Shown here: piece after piece, positions 49,226 to 59,026 of the stretch | Layout of the letters: each line of letters opens with the position of its first letter | How positions within the stretch are numbered: the first letter of the stretch is position 1 | NCBI RefSeq assembly: GCF_000018025.1 | Contig: NC_009831.1 | Coordinates: 2,046,001-2,110,000, forward strand | Length of the DNA: 64,000 nucleotides | DNA from: Shewanella sediminis HAW-EB3 | GTDB lineage: Bacteria; Pseudomonadota; Gammaproteobacteria; Enterobacterales; Shewanellaceae | Direction: 5' to 3' | Program-made: the position numbers and the translations under genes | The notes under the pieces: model-generated | Told to the model about the DNA's origin: nothing | Database searches by the model: none | What the model saw: only the letters and a program-made list of their open reading frames with translations

Positions 49226-49240
49226 ACGTTAGACTAAGGT
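49226..49240. promoter_or_regulatory. Operator-like palindrome (site 2)
   Basis: ACGTTAGACTAAGGT keeps the right half of site 1 (CTAAGGT, followed by CG in both) and a partial left half. It lies 110 bases after site 1, in the same orientation. Confidence 0.45.
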
Positions 49241-49314
49241 CGCGATTGTTGTTGCCTCGATGCTTGGTAGATTAACTATGACTTTAATATAAAAACCAGC
49301 ACAGGGGAGTCACT

Positions 49315-49581
49315 ATGAGTTTTGAAAGTAACGAAAAGGCTGAAGGGTATTGGCGCGAGAATTTGCGTTTAGTCCTGGGGTTATTAGCAATTTGGGCAGC
49401 TGTATCATTTGGATGCGGCATCTTATTAGTCGATGTACTAAATGAAGTTCATTTCATGGGATTCAAATTAGGATTCTGGTTCGCGCAGCAGGGTGCAATG
49501 TATGTGTTCGTCGCGCTGATTTTTGTCTATGTGGCCAAGGCCAACGCATTAGACAAAAAATATGATGTTCACGAAGACTAA
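49315..49581 (+). CDS. DUF4212 small subunit of a sodium/solute symporter
   Basis: 88 residues with two hydrophobic segments (LVLGLLAIWAAVSFGCGILLV and MYVFVALIFVYVAKANALD) flanked by charged ends. DUF4212 proteins are encoded directly upstream of acetate-type sodium:solute symporters in gammaproteobacteria and may be a small partner subunit. 27 bases separate it from the symporter gene. AGGGGAG is the ribosome site. Confidence 0.9.
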   Translation: MSFESNEKAEGYWRENLRLVLGLLAIWAAVSFGCGILLVDVLNEVHFMGFKLGFWFAQQGAMYVFVALIFVYVAKANALDKKYDVHED

Positions 49582-49608
49582 CATTCAACCTAAGAAAGGA
49601 GCCGTGAG

Positions 49609-51327
49609 ATGGATGTACAAACATTAACTTATTTAATCGTGGGCGTGACGTTTGCCCTATATATTGGTATTGCGATCTGGAGTAGAGCTGGATCGACCAA
49701 AGAATTTTATGTGGCAGGTGGTGGTGTTCATCCTGTGATGAACGGAATGGCGACTGCGGCAGATTGGATGTCGGCGGCGTCATTTATTTCACTGGCGGGT
49801 ATCGTCTCGTTTGTTGGTTATGATGGTTCAGTTTACCTGATGGGTTGGACTGGTGGTTACGTACTGCTTGCACTGTGTATGGCACCGTACCTGCGTAAAT
49901 TTGGTAAGTTTACCGTGCCCGACTTTATCGGTGACCGTTACTACTCCCAGGCAGCGCGTACCGTAGCCGTTATTTGTGCCATCTTCATCTGCTTTACCTA
50001 CATCGCGGGTCAGATGCGTGGTGTTGGGGTGGTGTTCTCAAGGTTCCTCGAGGTTGATGTCGAAACCGGTGTTTACATAGGTATGGCCGTGGTCTTCTTC
50101 TATGCTGTTTTGGGTGGAATGAAAGGCATTACATACACGCAAGTGGCTCAATACTGTGTACTAATCTTCGCTTTCATGGTTCCTGCAATATTTATCTCTG
50201 TCATGATGACGGGTCACATCTTGCCACAAGTTGGCTTCGGTGCTGAGCTTATTGACGCTGCGGGTAACGGTACAGGAGTGTATCTGCTCGACAAGTTAGA
50301 TGGCCTATCGACCGAGCTTGGATTTGCTCAATATACCGAAGGCTCTAAGAGCATGATTGACGTGTTCTTTATCACTGGTGCCTTGATGTTCGGTACTGCT
50401 GGTCTGCCACACGTTATTGTACGCTTCTTCACCGTGCCTAGGGTAAAAGATGCACGTATATCGGCGGGTTGGGCACTGGTATTCATCGCTATCATGTACA
50501 CCACGATTCCTGCATTGGCGGCGTTCTCTCGTGTAAATATGATTGAGACGATTAATGGTCCCGAATCAACAGGTGTTGCGTATGAAACTGCACCTGAGTG
50601 GATTAAGAACTGGGAAAAGACGGGCCTGATTAAGTGGGATGATAAGAATGCCGATGGCAAGATCTATTATGCCAAAGGCGCTGAAAGTGAGATGAAGATT
50701 GACCGCGATATCATGGTATTAGCAACGCCTGAAATTGCTAACTTACCGGCTTGGGTTATCGCATTAGTCGCAGCAGGTGGTTTAGCGGCGGCACTATCAA
50801 CCTCTGCGGGTCTGTTGCTGGTTATCTCAACTTCGGTCTCTCACGACCTGTTGAAGAAGAACTTAATGCCCGATATTTCAGATAAGAAAGAGCTGATGTT
50901 CGCACGTATCGCAGCAGCCTTAGGCATTGTGATGGCGGGTTACTTCGGTATTAATCCACCGGGCTTCGTTGCGGCGGTCGTTGCGATTGCATTCGGATTA
51001 GCGGCATCGTCACTCTTCCCGGCAATCATCATGGGTATCTTCTCTAAGACGATGAACAAAGAGGGCGCTATTGCTGGCATGGTGATTGGTCTACTATTCA
51101 CCGCCTCATATATCGTGTTCTTCAAGTTCATGAATCCTGAGATGAATAACGCCGACAACTGGTTCATGGGGATCTCTCCCGAAGGCATCGGTATGATGGG
51201 TATGGTGGTTAACTTTGGTGTCGCCTTTGCGGTAAGCAAGGTAACGGCTGCGGTACCTCAGGATGTTGTTGATATGGTTGAGTCGATTCGTTTCCCTAAA
51301 GGGTCAGGCGAGGCGCACGATCATTAA
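49609..51327 (+). CDS. Sodium:solute symporter (cation/acetate ActP-like)
   Basis: 572 residues, 13 or so membrane segments, SLC5/SSS family. N-terminal STKEFYVAGGGVHPVMNGMATAADWMSAASFISLAG is the family signature and resembles ActP. GTAGLPHVIVRFFTVPRVKDAR follows in the middle. An inserted soluble loop (about 325-370) precedes TM9. Pairing with DUF4212 and the DUF294/exonuclease neighbours is common for these carriers. The substrate is probably acetate or another short monocarboxylate (inference). A strong terminator follows. Confidence 0.88.
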   Translation: MDVQTLTYLIVGVTFALYIGIAIWSRAGSTKEFYVAGGGVHPVMNGMATAADWMSAASFISLAGIVSFVGYDGSVYLMGWTGGYVLLALCMAPYLRKFGKFTVPDFIGDRYYSQAARTVAVICAIFICFTYIAGQMRGVGVVFSRFLEVDVETGVYIGMAVVFFYAVLGGMKGITYTQVAQYCVLIFAFMVPAIFISVMMTGHILPQVGFGAELIDAAGNGTGVYLLDKLDGLSTELGFAQYTEGSKSMIDVFFITGALMFGTAGLPHVIVRFFTVPRVKDARISAGWALVFIAIMYTTIPALAAFSRVNMIETINGPESTGVAYETAPEWIKNWEKTGLIKWDDKNADGKIYYAKGAESEMKIDRDIMVLATPEIANLPAWVIALVAAGGLAAALSTSAGLLLVISTSVSHDLLKKNLMPDISDKKELMFARIAAALGIVMAGYFGINPPGFVAAVVAIAFGLAASSLFPAIIMGIFSKTMNKEGAIAGMVIGLLFTASYIVFFKFMNPEMNNADNWFMGISPEGIGMMGMVVNFGVAFAVSKVTAAVPQDVVDMVESIRFPKGSGEAHDH

Positions 51328-51372
51328 TCTCTGACTAAAAGTCTGATTCAAATTCAGAGTCAAAGTTAGATT

Positions 51373-51401
51373 AAAAAGAGCGCTTCGGCGCTCTTTTTTT
51401 T
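51373..51401 (+). terminator. Rho-independent terminator of the symporter operon
   Basis: AAAAAGAGCGC-TTCG-GCGCTCTTTTTTTT: a UUCG-type loop, 46 bases after the stop. Confidence 0.95.
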
Positions 51402-51531
51402 GCTTCAACAGCCCCCAATACCACATCTTTAAGCAGGTGCAAGCTCAGGCACAACGGGGGATTAGTGCATATACTTATCACATTGCTCATGGCTCTTGCT
51501 TGTGTTTATAGCTTAAGAGCCGCAAGGTACG

Positions 51532-54500
51532 GTGGTGTTTATGCCTGGTTCATTTCTGTCGTTCTTATCATGTAAGTCTACGATTAACAGACTCTTTCTT
51601 AGTGGGCTACTCTGTTCGCTGCTTGTTACTGCACCATTTGAAGGGCGGGCGGAAAACCTGAGTCGTGGTCCCTATCTGCAGCTGGGCACGCAACACAGCA
51701 TGACGGTTAAGTGGCGAACCGATGTCTCCAGCCCATCGAATGTGACCTACGGTACAGAGCTGAATGACTTAAGTGGTAATGCATCCGGGGCAGATGGGTT
51801 GGATCATAGTGTGCTGATTTCGGGTTTACTGCCTGATACCCGTTACTACTATGCTCTGCTCGATGAAGCGGGGAGCGTCCTTGCCGGTGGCGATAGCAGC
51901 CATTTCTTCTATACCTCCCCAATTATTGGTAATACAGAGCTTACCCGAGTATGGGTTATCGGTGATTCCGGCACAGCGGATAGTAATGCCCGAGCCGTTC
52001 GAGATGCCTATCGAGCCCGGACAGGTAATGAATACACAGACCTTTGGATCATGCTGGGTGACAATGCCTATTCAACCGGCACCGACAGCGAGTATCAGGC
52101 CGCGGTGTTTGATCTTTATCCTGAGCTGTTGAAGCAATCTCCACTCTGGGCAACCTTAGGTAATCACGATGGGGCAAGCGCCGATTCTGCCTCACAAGAT
52201 GGTCCCTATTACGATATTTTTACCTTGCCAACCAACGCTGAAGCGGGAGGCGTTCCATCGGGAACGGAAGCCTATTACTCTTTCGATTATGGCCAGATCC
52301 ACTTTATCTGCCTCGAGTCTCACGAAACAGACAGGGCAAGTAGCGGTGCCATGTTGACCTGGCTGGTGAATGACCTTGAGGCCACCAGTCAGCCTTGGAT
52401 CATCGCCTACTGGCATCACCCTCCCTACACTAAAGGCTCTCATAACTCGGACTCAGAAAATCGCTTGATAGAGATGCGAGAAAATGCGCTGCCAATCCTG
52501 GAGTCTTACGGCGTGGATCTTGTCCTGTCCGGTCACAGCCACTCCTATGAGCGTTCATACCTTATCGATAGTCACTATGGCAGTTCAACGACGTTCAGTG
52601 AGGTGATGAAACTCGATGGTGGCGATGGTAAGAAAACAGGAGATGGCAGTTATCAGAAAGCAATTCAGATCCAACAGGCCAATAACGGCGCCGTCTATGT
52701 GGTTGCGGGAAGTTCAGGCAAGATCTCGGGTGGAGCGCTTAACCACCCGGCCATGTATGCTTCAATCAATAGTCTGGGGTCGGTCGTTGTCGAGGTGATA
52801 GAAAATGAGCTGACGGCTACTTTTATCGATAATACCAATGCCGTTCAAGATGCATTCACCATCACTAAGGGACCGGATATTCTTCCACCTGAATTGGTGT
52901 CGGTTGAGGCGATTGATACGACACACATCAGGGTTAATTTTTCAGAAAATATCGGCTTGGCTAGTGCAACTGATATTTTGAATTACCAACTTGATAATGA
53001 CGCCGTTGCGCTCTCGGCTCAGCAGAGTACAAATCAGCGCGAAGTCACTTTAACTACCTCGGCCCTGATCCCTTCACAGCTCTACACCCTGACAGTCAAT
53101 GACATCGAAGATATTTCGCTTAACACAATAGTCGCCGATACCCAGCAGACATTTACCTATATCAATCTAATCACCGTCGCATTTCAGGATGGAGTCAGTC
53201 CTGCCGCGGGTTATGCCGGTACCAGTGATGCCTATATCAGTGAGCTCAATAGTGGCGCTAACTATGGTACGAGTTCGAACCTCTATATCGATGGTGATGA
53301 TGGCGGCGGAGTCGATCTTTCGAGTCTGCTTAGATGGGATATTAGTCAAATTCCGGTTAATGCCACTGTCGAGTCGGCGGCGATCACCTTAGATGTGTTT
53401 AACCCATCGGGTAGCAGCTATGATGTTTTCGCGCTTTATTCTCCTTGGGTCGAAGCTGAAGTGACCTGGCAGCAGTATAGAGCCGGTATGGCTTGGGCGT
53501 CGGCTGGTGGACAGGGCGGAAGCGATCGCGGCTCGATTTCCCTCTCTTCAATTTCACCCTCGACTGGACTGTTCACGGCTAACCTCAATGAGGCCGGCAT
53601 TGCTATCGTTCAGTCCTGGCTGGATGGTGCCGTCAACAATAATGGCTTTGTCATCGCAAACACGTCGGCTTCAGATGGTGCCGATTTTTATTCGAGCGAG
53701 TCGACGAATTTCCACCCTAAATTAACATTGGTTTACTCCCAACCTGAGCCAGAGGGGGATAGCGAAGCACCGAGCCGGGTTGAAAACCTGCAACTCAGTT
53801 CAGTGACCACGGGCAGTGCATCTATGAGCTGGAGTGCGGCAACCGATAATGTCGCTGTGGCCGGCTATAAGATACTGCGTGACGATGTGATGATAGCTAC
53901 ATCATTGATAACGAGTTTCGATGATGGTGGTTTAACACCAGCAACAGATTATGCCTATAAGGTGATCGCTTTCGATGGTGCCAATAACGAATCTATTCCC
54001 AGCGCGCCACTAAATGTCACGACCAACGCCATAGTCGCCTCGGTTCATGTCGAGCAGATAGCCATGGCCATCGAGTCGGTAAACAGGAAAAAACTCAGGG
54101 CACAGGCTGATATCTCGGTCGTCGATAATATGGGCTCAGGTATTGGTAACGTCGCGGTGCTGGGGAGTTGGACAGGCCTGTCGACACTGTCTGTATCTGG
54201 CGTGACATCGAGCGAGGGCAAGGTCAACTTCGGCTCGGGTAACGCAAACAAAAATAGCAGTGGTCAATTTATCTTTACCGTCAACTCTCTGAGCCTCACG
54301 GGCTACACCTACCTCGAGAGTGACAATATTGAGACCAGTGACTGTATTCAATCCGATGCCACAGCCTGTGGAGGAATTAGTGCACCAACGGATCTCAGTG
54401 CCAGTTTCAATGGCAGTCAGGTTGAGCTGAGCTGGTCAGGCGTGGTTCAAGCGACCAGCTATAACGTCTACCGTTCGCTCGATTCCGGCGGCTATAACTC

Positions 54501-54960
54501 GCCCGTTCAATCGGACGTGACGAATTATCTCGATATTTCGGTAGCGCCTGATACCCGCTATTACTATGTTATATCGGCCAGCGATGGCGTCGAAGAGTCG
54601 CCTGTTTCACAAGAGGTCTCTGTGACGACTATCTCTGCGCCTACGGTATTACAGGCCGATGATGTCTCACTCTCTCTTAAGAGGAAGGGACGTAGCTACG
54701 ATATTACGGCTCAGGTATCCGTGATAGATGATTTGGGAAGCCTAGCTGCGGGCGCCAAGGTGAGCGGTAACTGGACCTTAGCCGACAGTACGACGTCGAT
54801 GGTATCAGGGACTACCGGGGCAAACGGTTCCCTAAGTTTGAAGCTGTCTAAGGTGGCGGCTCAAAGCGGCGACGTTTTCGCTTTTACCGTCACAAATATT
54901 GAGCGAGAAGGCGATAGCTTCAACGATGTCATGACCTCGGGTTCGGTAACGGTGCCTTAG
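51532..54960 (+). CDS. Secreted purple acid phosphatase-like multidomain protein
   Basis: 1142 residues. Signal peptide to about FEGRAEN. A fibronectin-like PAP N-domain (about 43-130) precedes the metallophosphatase core with GDSG (144-147), GDN (176-178), GNHD (210-213), YWHHPPY and GHSHSYER (334-341), all metal ligands present. After that come a Big-like domain (about 455-545), a DNRLRE/CBM96-like domain (about 550-745), two fibronectin III repeats and other beta-sandwich repeats. It probably dephosphorylates extracellular phosphoesters. GTG starts at 51532 and 51535 and ATG at 51541 are possible. Confidence 0.85.
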   Translation: MVFMPGSFLSFLSCKSTINRLFLSGLLCSLLVTAPFEGRAENLSRGPYLQLGTQHSMTVKWRTDVSSPSNVTYGTELNDLSGNASGADGLDHSVLISGLLPDTRYYYALLDEAGSVLAGGDSSHFFYTSPIIGNTELTRVWVIGDSGTADSNARAVRDAYRARTGNEYTDLWIMLGDNAYSTGTDSEYQAAVFDLYPELLKQSPLWATLGNHDGASADSASQDGPYYDIFTLPTNAEAGGVPSGTEAYYSFDYGQIHFICLESHETDRASSGAMLTWLVNDLEATSQPWIIAYWHHPPYTKGSHNSDSENRLIEMRENALPILESYGVDLVLSGHSHSYERSYLIDSHYGSSTTFSEVMKLDGGDGKKTGDGSYQKAIQIQQANNGAVYVVAGSSGKISGGALNHPAMYASINSLGSVVVEVIENELTATFIDNTNAVQDAFTITKGPDILPPELVSVEAIDTTHIRVNFSENIGLASATDILNYQLDNDAVALSAQQSTNQREVTLTTSALIPSQLYTLTVNDIEDISLNTIVADTQQTFTYINLITVAFQDGVSPAAGYAGTSDAYISELNSGANYGTSSNLYIDGDDGGGVDLSSLLRWDISQIPVNATVESAAITLDVFNPSGSSYDVFALYSPWVEAEVTWQQYRAGMAWASAGGQGGSDRGSISLSSISPSTGLFTANLNEAGIAIVQSWLDGAVNNNGFVIANTSASDGADFYSSESTNFHPKLTLVYSQPEPEGDSEAPSRVENLQLSSVTTGSASMSWSAATDNVAVAGYKILRDDVMIATSLITSFDDGGLTPATDYAYKVIAFDGANNESIPSAPLNVTTNAIVASVHVEQIAMAIESVNRKKLRAQADISVVDNMGSGIGNVAVLGSWTGLSTLSVSGVTSSEGKVNFGSGNANKNSSGQFIFTVNSLSLTGYTYLESDNIETSDCIQSDATACGGISAPTDLSASFNGSQVELSWSGVVQATSYNVYRSLDSGGYNSPVQSDVTNYLDISVAPDTRYYYVISASDGVEESPVSQEVSVTTISAPTVLQADDVSLSLKRKGRSYDITAQVSVIDDLGSLAAGAKVSGNWTLADSTTSMVSGTTGANGSLSLKLSKVAAQSGDVFAFTVTNIEREGDSFNDVMTSGSVTVP

Positions 54961-54962
54961 CC

Positions 54963-55790
54963 ATGAAGGTGCTCTATAAGGCTATTTTATTTCTGACGCT
55001 GAGTTGCCCCGGCGTCTCTATGGCGCACATAGAGGTCGATCTACGTGTGCAGCACTATGACGACTTGCTCTTATCACAGACAAATGATCCTCATCTGTAC
55101 CTGCAGCGAGGTGAGCTGCACAGTGAAAACCAGCATTGGGAGCTGGCCTGGCGTGATTTTCAAAGTGCCCTGAAGAACACCCATGATGATAATATACGTC
55201 TGGATATCTGGTTTTATATGGGGCGCATGCGACTGCAGTCGGGGATGCCGGATGAGGCGAAGATCTTGCTATCTAATGTGATAGCGTTAGATCCCAGATA
55301 TAAGTCGGCCAGATTGAATCTCGCTAGAACCTATTTAGCGCTGGAAGAGTATGATTTGGCGACCGATGAGATGGATAGTTTTATGAGCCTGTTAAACAGG
55401 CCCACGCCGGATCAGTTTATTGAGCGTGCGATGATGGCTAAGTCGATAGAGAACGTGGGGCTTAGCAAGGCCATTGAGGGGCTCAACGATGGAATAGACA
55501 GGCTTGGTCCGATCGTCACCTTAATAGAGCTTCTGATCGACAGTTATCTGGAGCAAGGCGAGACTCCGCTGGCGCTCTCGGCCATCGAACGCTTGCCGGA
55601 TAGTGTCAAGGCTCTGCCTCGTTGGCAACTCAAGAAAGGAGATATCTACTACCTGCAGATGTGTTTTGTCGATGCACAAGCAGCTTATCAAAACGGCTTG
55701 AACAGTATAAATATTATGCCAACTCATCGCCAATCTATGCCTGCCGTACAGGCACTGAAAAATCGGCTTGAGGGCAAGTTGATCTACTGA
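54963..55790 (+). CDS. Secreted TPR-repeat protein
   Basis: 275 residues beginning two bases after the phosphatase stop, so almost certainly cotranscribed. A signal peptide ends near SMAHIEVD. TPR-like helical pairs follow: DPHLYLQRGELHSENQHWELAWRDFQSAL, IRLDIWFYMGRMRLQSG, YKSARLNLARTYLALEEYDLATDEMD. It presumably mediates protein contacts in the periplasm or outer face, perhaps with the phosphatase (inference from context). Confidence 0.82.
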   Translation: MKVLYKAILFLTLSCPGVSMAHIEVDLRVQHYDDLLLSQTNDPHLYLQRGELHSENQHWELAWRDFQSALKNTHDDNIRLDIWFYMGRMRLQSGMPDEAKILLSNVIALDPRYKSARLNLARTYLALEEYDLATDEMDSFMSLLNRPTPDQFIERAMMAKSIENVGLSKAIEGLNDGIDRLGPIVTLIELLIDSYLEQGETPLALSAIERLPDSVKALPRWQLKKGDIYYLQMCFVDAQAAYQNGLNSINIMPTHRQSMPAVQALKNRLEGKLIY

Positions 55791-55888
55791 GTTCAGATTT
55801 TTTATCACTAAATCGGTTAAACGGGCACTTTGAGTCGGAGCAGATATACTAAGGATAGGAAAACTTAATCCAGGATGGTTAATAAGTT

Positions 55889-56437
55889 ATGGCCAGTTCA
55901 GTAATCAAGCAGCTTCCCAATATGTTGACGACATTGCGCCTGATCTTGGCTATACCTATCTGCCTGATGATCCTGAATGAAGACTATGGCAGCGTGATAT
56001 GGATTGCATTTATTGCCGGACTCAGTGACGGCGTCGATGGCTTCTTAGCCCGTAAATTAAATGCCGTCAGTCGTTACGGTGCGATTGTCGATCCTATTTC
56101 CGATAAGGTATTGTTGGTCAGTGTGTATGTCTCTTTTGCGATTGTGGGCCTGCTGCCATGGTGGGTGGCCACGGTCGTCGTGATAAGAGATCTCTTAATC
56201 GTCTGCGGTGCACTCCTCTATCACTGGCAGTTTGGTCGTTATGAGATAGCCCCGAGTCTCTGGGGAAAGGCGAGTACCTTCGTGCAGATAACCTTTGCCC
56301 TGATACTATTAACCGACCAGGTTTATCCGTTCCTTACCCCGCAGAGTTTTCAAGTAGGCATGTGGTCTCTGATCGTGATGGCCTTTATCAGCGGAGGGCA
56401 CTATTTCTATGTATGGAGCAAAAAAGCATTAAATTAA
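55889..56437 (+). CDS. CDP-alcohol phosphatidyltransferase family protein
   Basis: 182 residues, five to six membrane segments. The catalytic motif is complete: D47, D50-G51, A54-R55, G64, D68 and D72 in SDGVDGFLARKLNAV and GAIVDPISDK. Such enzymes transfer a phospho-alcohol to or from CDP-diacylglycerol. The length equals PgsA, but the usual pgsA locus (beside uvrC) is not here, so it is probably a paralogue; the acceptor is unknown. Confidence 0.85.
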   Translation: MASSVIKQLPNMLTTLRLILAIPICLMILNEDYGSVIWIAFIAGLSDGVDGFLARKLNAVSRYGAIVDPISDKVLLVSVYVSFAIVGLLPWWVATVVVIRDLLIVCGALLYHWQFGRYEIAPSLWGKASTFVQITFALILLTDQVYPFLTPQSFQVGMWSLIVMAFISGGHYFYVWSKKALN

Positions 56438-56481
56438 CGCTTATCCACCAATTAAGGACAGTTTTATAAAGGGATTTGTAA

Positions 56482-57012
56482 ATGATATGGATATTACTTT
56501 GTTTCCTGTTAATGCCAGTTAATACCTTTGCGTCGGCCTCCCATGATGAAGGGGCATTCATTATCACTGAAAAAAGTGGGCTTCAGCCTCTCGAAGGCAT
56601 AGATTCAAACCATAATGGAGTGAGAGATGATTTTGAGGTATTTATCACTAAGCATTATACCGATCCTATGTTACGTCAACTTGGTTATAGCGCTGGAAGG
56701 ATTTACAAGTCTCTTCTCGCTCTAGCTACTACGCAAAAAAGCCCCAAACAAGCTGAGGCTGATTTCAATGAGATGTCAGTTGAAAATGCGGCATTCCTGT
56801 GTGATTTACTCGTCGCGCTGCGGGTCTGCGTAAGAAGAGAGAGCCGTACTCGAGTTGATTTTTATGGTTATCAGTATAAATATTTCAATACGTTAGAGCG
56901 ACTTGAGACATTTTATCTGGCTCAGAATAGACTCTATGAGTTACTGGGAGACAACTATAAACCTACCGTGTCTAATTCCCCCTGCTTACAAGTCATCAAC
57001 TATTCATTTTGA
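56482..57012 (+). CDS. Hypothetical secreted protein with an EF-hand-like loop
   Basis: 176 residues. Signal peptide MIWILLCFLLMPVNTFASA. An EF-hand-like calcium loop DSNHNGVRDDFE at about 41-52. The rest is helical with three cysteines. It follows the CDP-alcohol transferase gene by 44 bases in the same orientation. I recognise no family. Confidence 0.65.
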   Translation: MIWILLCFLLMPVNTFASASHDEGAFIITEKSGLQPLEGIDSNHNGVRDDFEVFITKHYTDPMLRQLGYSAGRIYKSLLALATTQKSPKQAEADFNEMSVENAAFLCDLLVALRVCVRRESRTRVDFYGYQYKYFNTLERLETFYLAQNRLYELLGDNYKPTVSNSPCLQVINYSF

Positions 57013-57178
57013 TTGTTAGTTAATCACAGCATTTTATAGTGAGCCCTCGAGTCTCTATGTCCAGGTGAGCATAACCTGATAAACTTTTGACTGCTCCATA
57101 AGTCGAATACCTGTACCTTTTTGAATTAGGTATAGTTTTACTATCAGTATCTACTTCCGCTTTTTCTGGTGACAGTCT

Positions 57179-59026
57179 ATGGATGCAAGTGAACTTCAAC
57201 CCATTACCGAGTTTATCAAGGCGCAAGTGCCTTTTGATACACTGGACCTCGCGACACTCGAACGTTGCTGTAAAAGCCTGAGCGTAGGCTACTACAGTAA
57301 ATTATCTGCGTTTGTGCCCCTCGATGAGAGTCACCCTCAGCTCTATATCGTACGCAGCGGCGCTTTCGAGGTGAGAGATAATGATGGCGAGTTGCTGGAC
57401 AGATTAGGCGAGGGGGATTACTTCGGTTTTCCCTCCCTGTTATCCGGTGAAAAGGTGAGTAACCGGGTTCGGATCCTCGAAGATGGCCTGGTGTATCACC
57501 TCGATCCCGACACTTTCGATTACCTGCGTGTAGAGAGTCGGCAATTCGATCGTTTCTTTAACCGCGCCTTCGCTAAACGCCTGCGTCATCAGACCCGTTT
57601 CAAGGCCAAAGAGCTAACCACCACCAATCGGGTCAGCTCATTGATGTCAGGCGACCCTCTGGTTATCGACGTTAATGCGACGGTGAGTGATGCCGCCCGA
57701 AAAATGCGCTCGACGCGGGTCTCCTCGGTCTTAGTGATAGATAATAATAAGCTTAGTGGGATCTTAACCGACAGAGACTTGAGAAACCGAGTCTTAGCCG
57801 AAGGGTTAGAGGGAAGTCTGCCCGTTCATCAGGCCATGACGACAAAGCCCAAGACCCTGACATCAAATTCGCTGGTATTTGAAGCCATGTTGCTGATGAG
57901 TGAGCATAGTATTCATCATCTGCCTATCGTTGACGATGAGCGCGCCGTGGGAGTATTGACCAGTACCGACATCTTACGTGGCCAAAGCTCACAACCTCTG
58001 CTTTTGATTGGTGAGATAGAGCGTCAAAATGATCTTGAAAGTTTAATCGGTGTCAGTAAGCAGATCCCGCTCTTGTTGCAGAATCTGATCAGTGCAGATG
58101 CAAGGGCGGAGGAGATTGGTCGGGTACTGACCTCGGTGACCGATGCCTTGACCCGGCGTCTCATCGTACTGAACCAACAGATCCTGGGAGAAGCCCCCAT
58201 GGCCTTCTGCTGGTTGGCATTCGGTTCTCAGGGACGGCAAGATCAGGCGGCATGTTCGGATCAGGACAATGGTTTGTTGCTCGCTCATGAACCCGATGAA
58301 GCGGCTGCCGGCTATTTTGAAGCCTTGACCAAGGCGGTATGTAACGGCCTGGACAGATGTGGTTATATTTATTGCCCCGGCGATATCATGGCGCAGAATC
58401 CTAAGTGGCGCCTGACCCTATCTCAATGGCAACAGCGCTTCGGTAAGTGGGTGAATACTCCGGAGCCTAAGGCGTTAATGCATGCGAGTATCTTCTTCGA
58501 TATGCGCTCTGTCTACGGACCGAGCTCTCTTTTCGATAGTCTGCAGGACAAGGTGTTAGCGGAAACGAAAGACAATGATATCTTCCTTGCCGGAATGACC
58601 AATAACTCATTGCTGGAGTCGCCGCCGTTAGGGTTTTTCAAACAGTTTGTACTCGAACGCGACGGACGAGAGGTGAAGGGGATCGATCTGAAACACAAGG
58701 GAAATGCCTTGATAAATGATATCGCCCGGGTTTATGCGCTGTCGGCCGGCATTAAAGAGGTGAATACGGCAAAACGCATTCGTGCGTTAATGGAGAGTAA
58801 TATCATTAATCGTAAAGACGCACTGAATCTCGCCGATGCCCATGAGTTTATCGCCCATATGCGTCTATCCAATCAAGGTTATCAGTACACTCACTCGATA
58901 GAACTGTCTAATTACCTGAAACCACAGAATCTCTCCTCACTGGTTCGTCATCAGTTACGGGATGCATTTAAGGTGGTGCATGATGCTCAGGCCGGGATAA
59001 AGCTTAAATTTACGAGGACCTTTTAG
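57179..59026 (+). CDS. cNMP-binding/CBS/DUF294 putative nucleotidyltransferase
   Basis: 615 residues. Domains in order: cyclic-nucleotide-binding-like (about 18-130; RSGAFEVRDNDGELLDRLGEGDYFGFPSLL), CBS pair (about 150-265; SLMSGDPLVIDVNATVSDAA, VHQAMTTKPKTLT), DUF294 nucleotidyltransferase with FGSQGRQDQAACSDQDNG at 348-365 (GS plus DxD motif), and the DUF294 C-terminal helical domain. It belongs with symporter-associated regulators in gammaproteobacteria. It may be a GlnD-like nucleotidylating regulator of the transporter (inference). The stop adjoins the next start. Confidence 0.88.
   Translation: MDASELQPITEFIKAQVPFDTLDLATLERCCKSLSVGYYSKLSAFVPLDESHPQLYIVRSGAFEVRDNDGELLDRLGEGDYFGFPSLLSGEKVSNRVRILEDGLVYHLDPDTFDYLRVESRQFDRFFNRAFAKRLRHQTRFKAKELTTTNRVSSLMSGDPLVIDVNATVSDAARKMRSTRVSSVLVIDNNKLSGILTDRDLRNRVLAEGLEGSLPVHQAMTTKPKTLTSNSLVFEAMLLMSEHSIHHLPIVDDERAVGVLTSTDILRGQSSQPLLLIGEIERQNDLESLIGVSKQIPLLLQNLISADARAEEIGRVLTSVTDALTRRLIVLNQQILGEAPMAFCWLAFGSQGRQDQAACSDQDNGLLLAHEPDEAAAGYFEALTKAVCNGLDRCGYIYCPGDIMAQNPKWRLTLSQWQQRFGKWVNTPEPKALMHASIFFDMRSVYGPSSLFDSLQDKVLAETKDNDIFLAGMTNNSLLESPPLGFFKQFVLERDGREVKGIDLKHKGNALINDIARVYALSAGIKEVNTAKRIRALMESNIINRKDALNLADAHEFIAHMRLSNQGYQYTHSIELSNYLKPQNLSSLVRHQLRDAFKVVHDAQAGIKLKFTRTF

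Larger units (their letters stand above)
49001..49314. other. Promoter region of the DUF4212-symporter operon
   Basis: About 310 bases with two related dyads and an 18-bp palindrome (listed separately). The ribosome site AGGGGAG precedes the DUF4212 start. No gene is visible. Confidence 0.6.
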
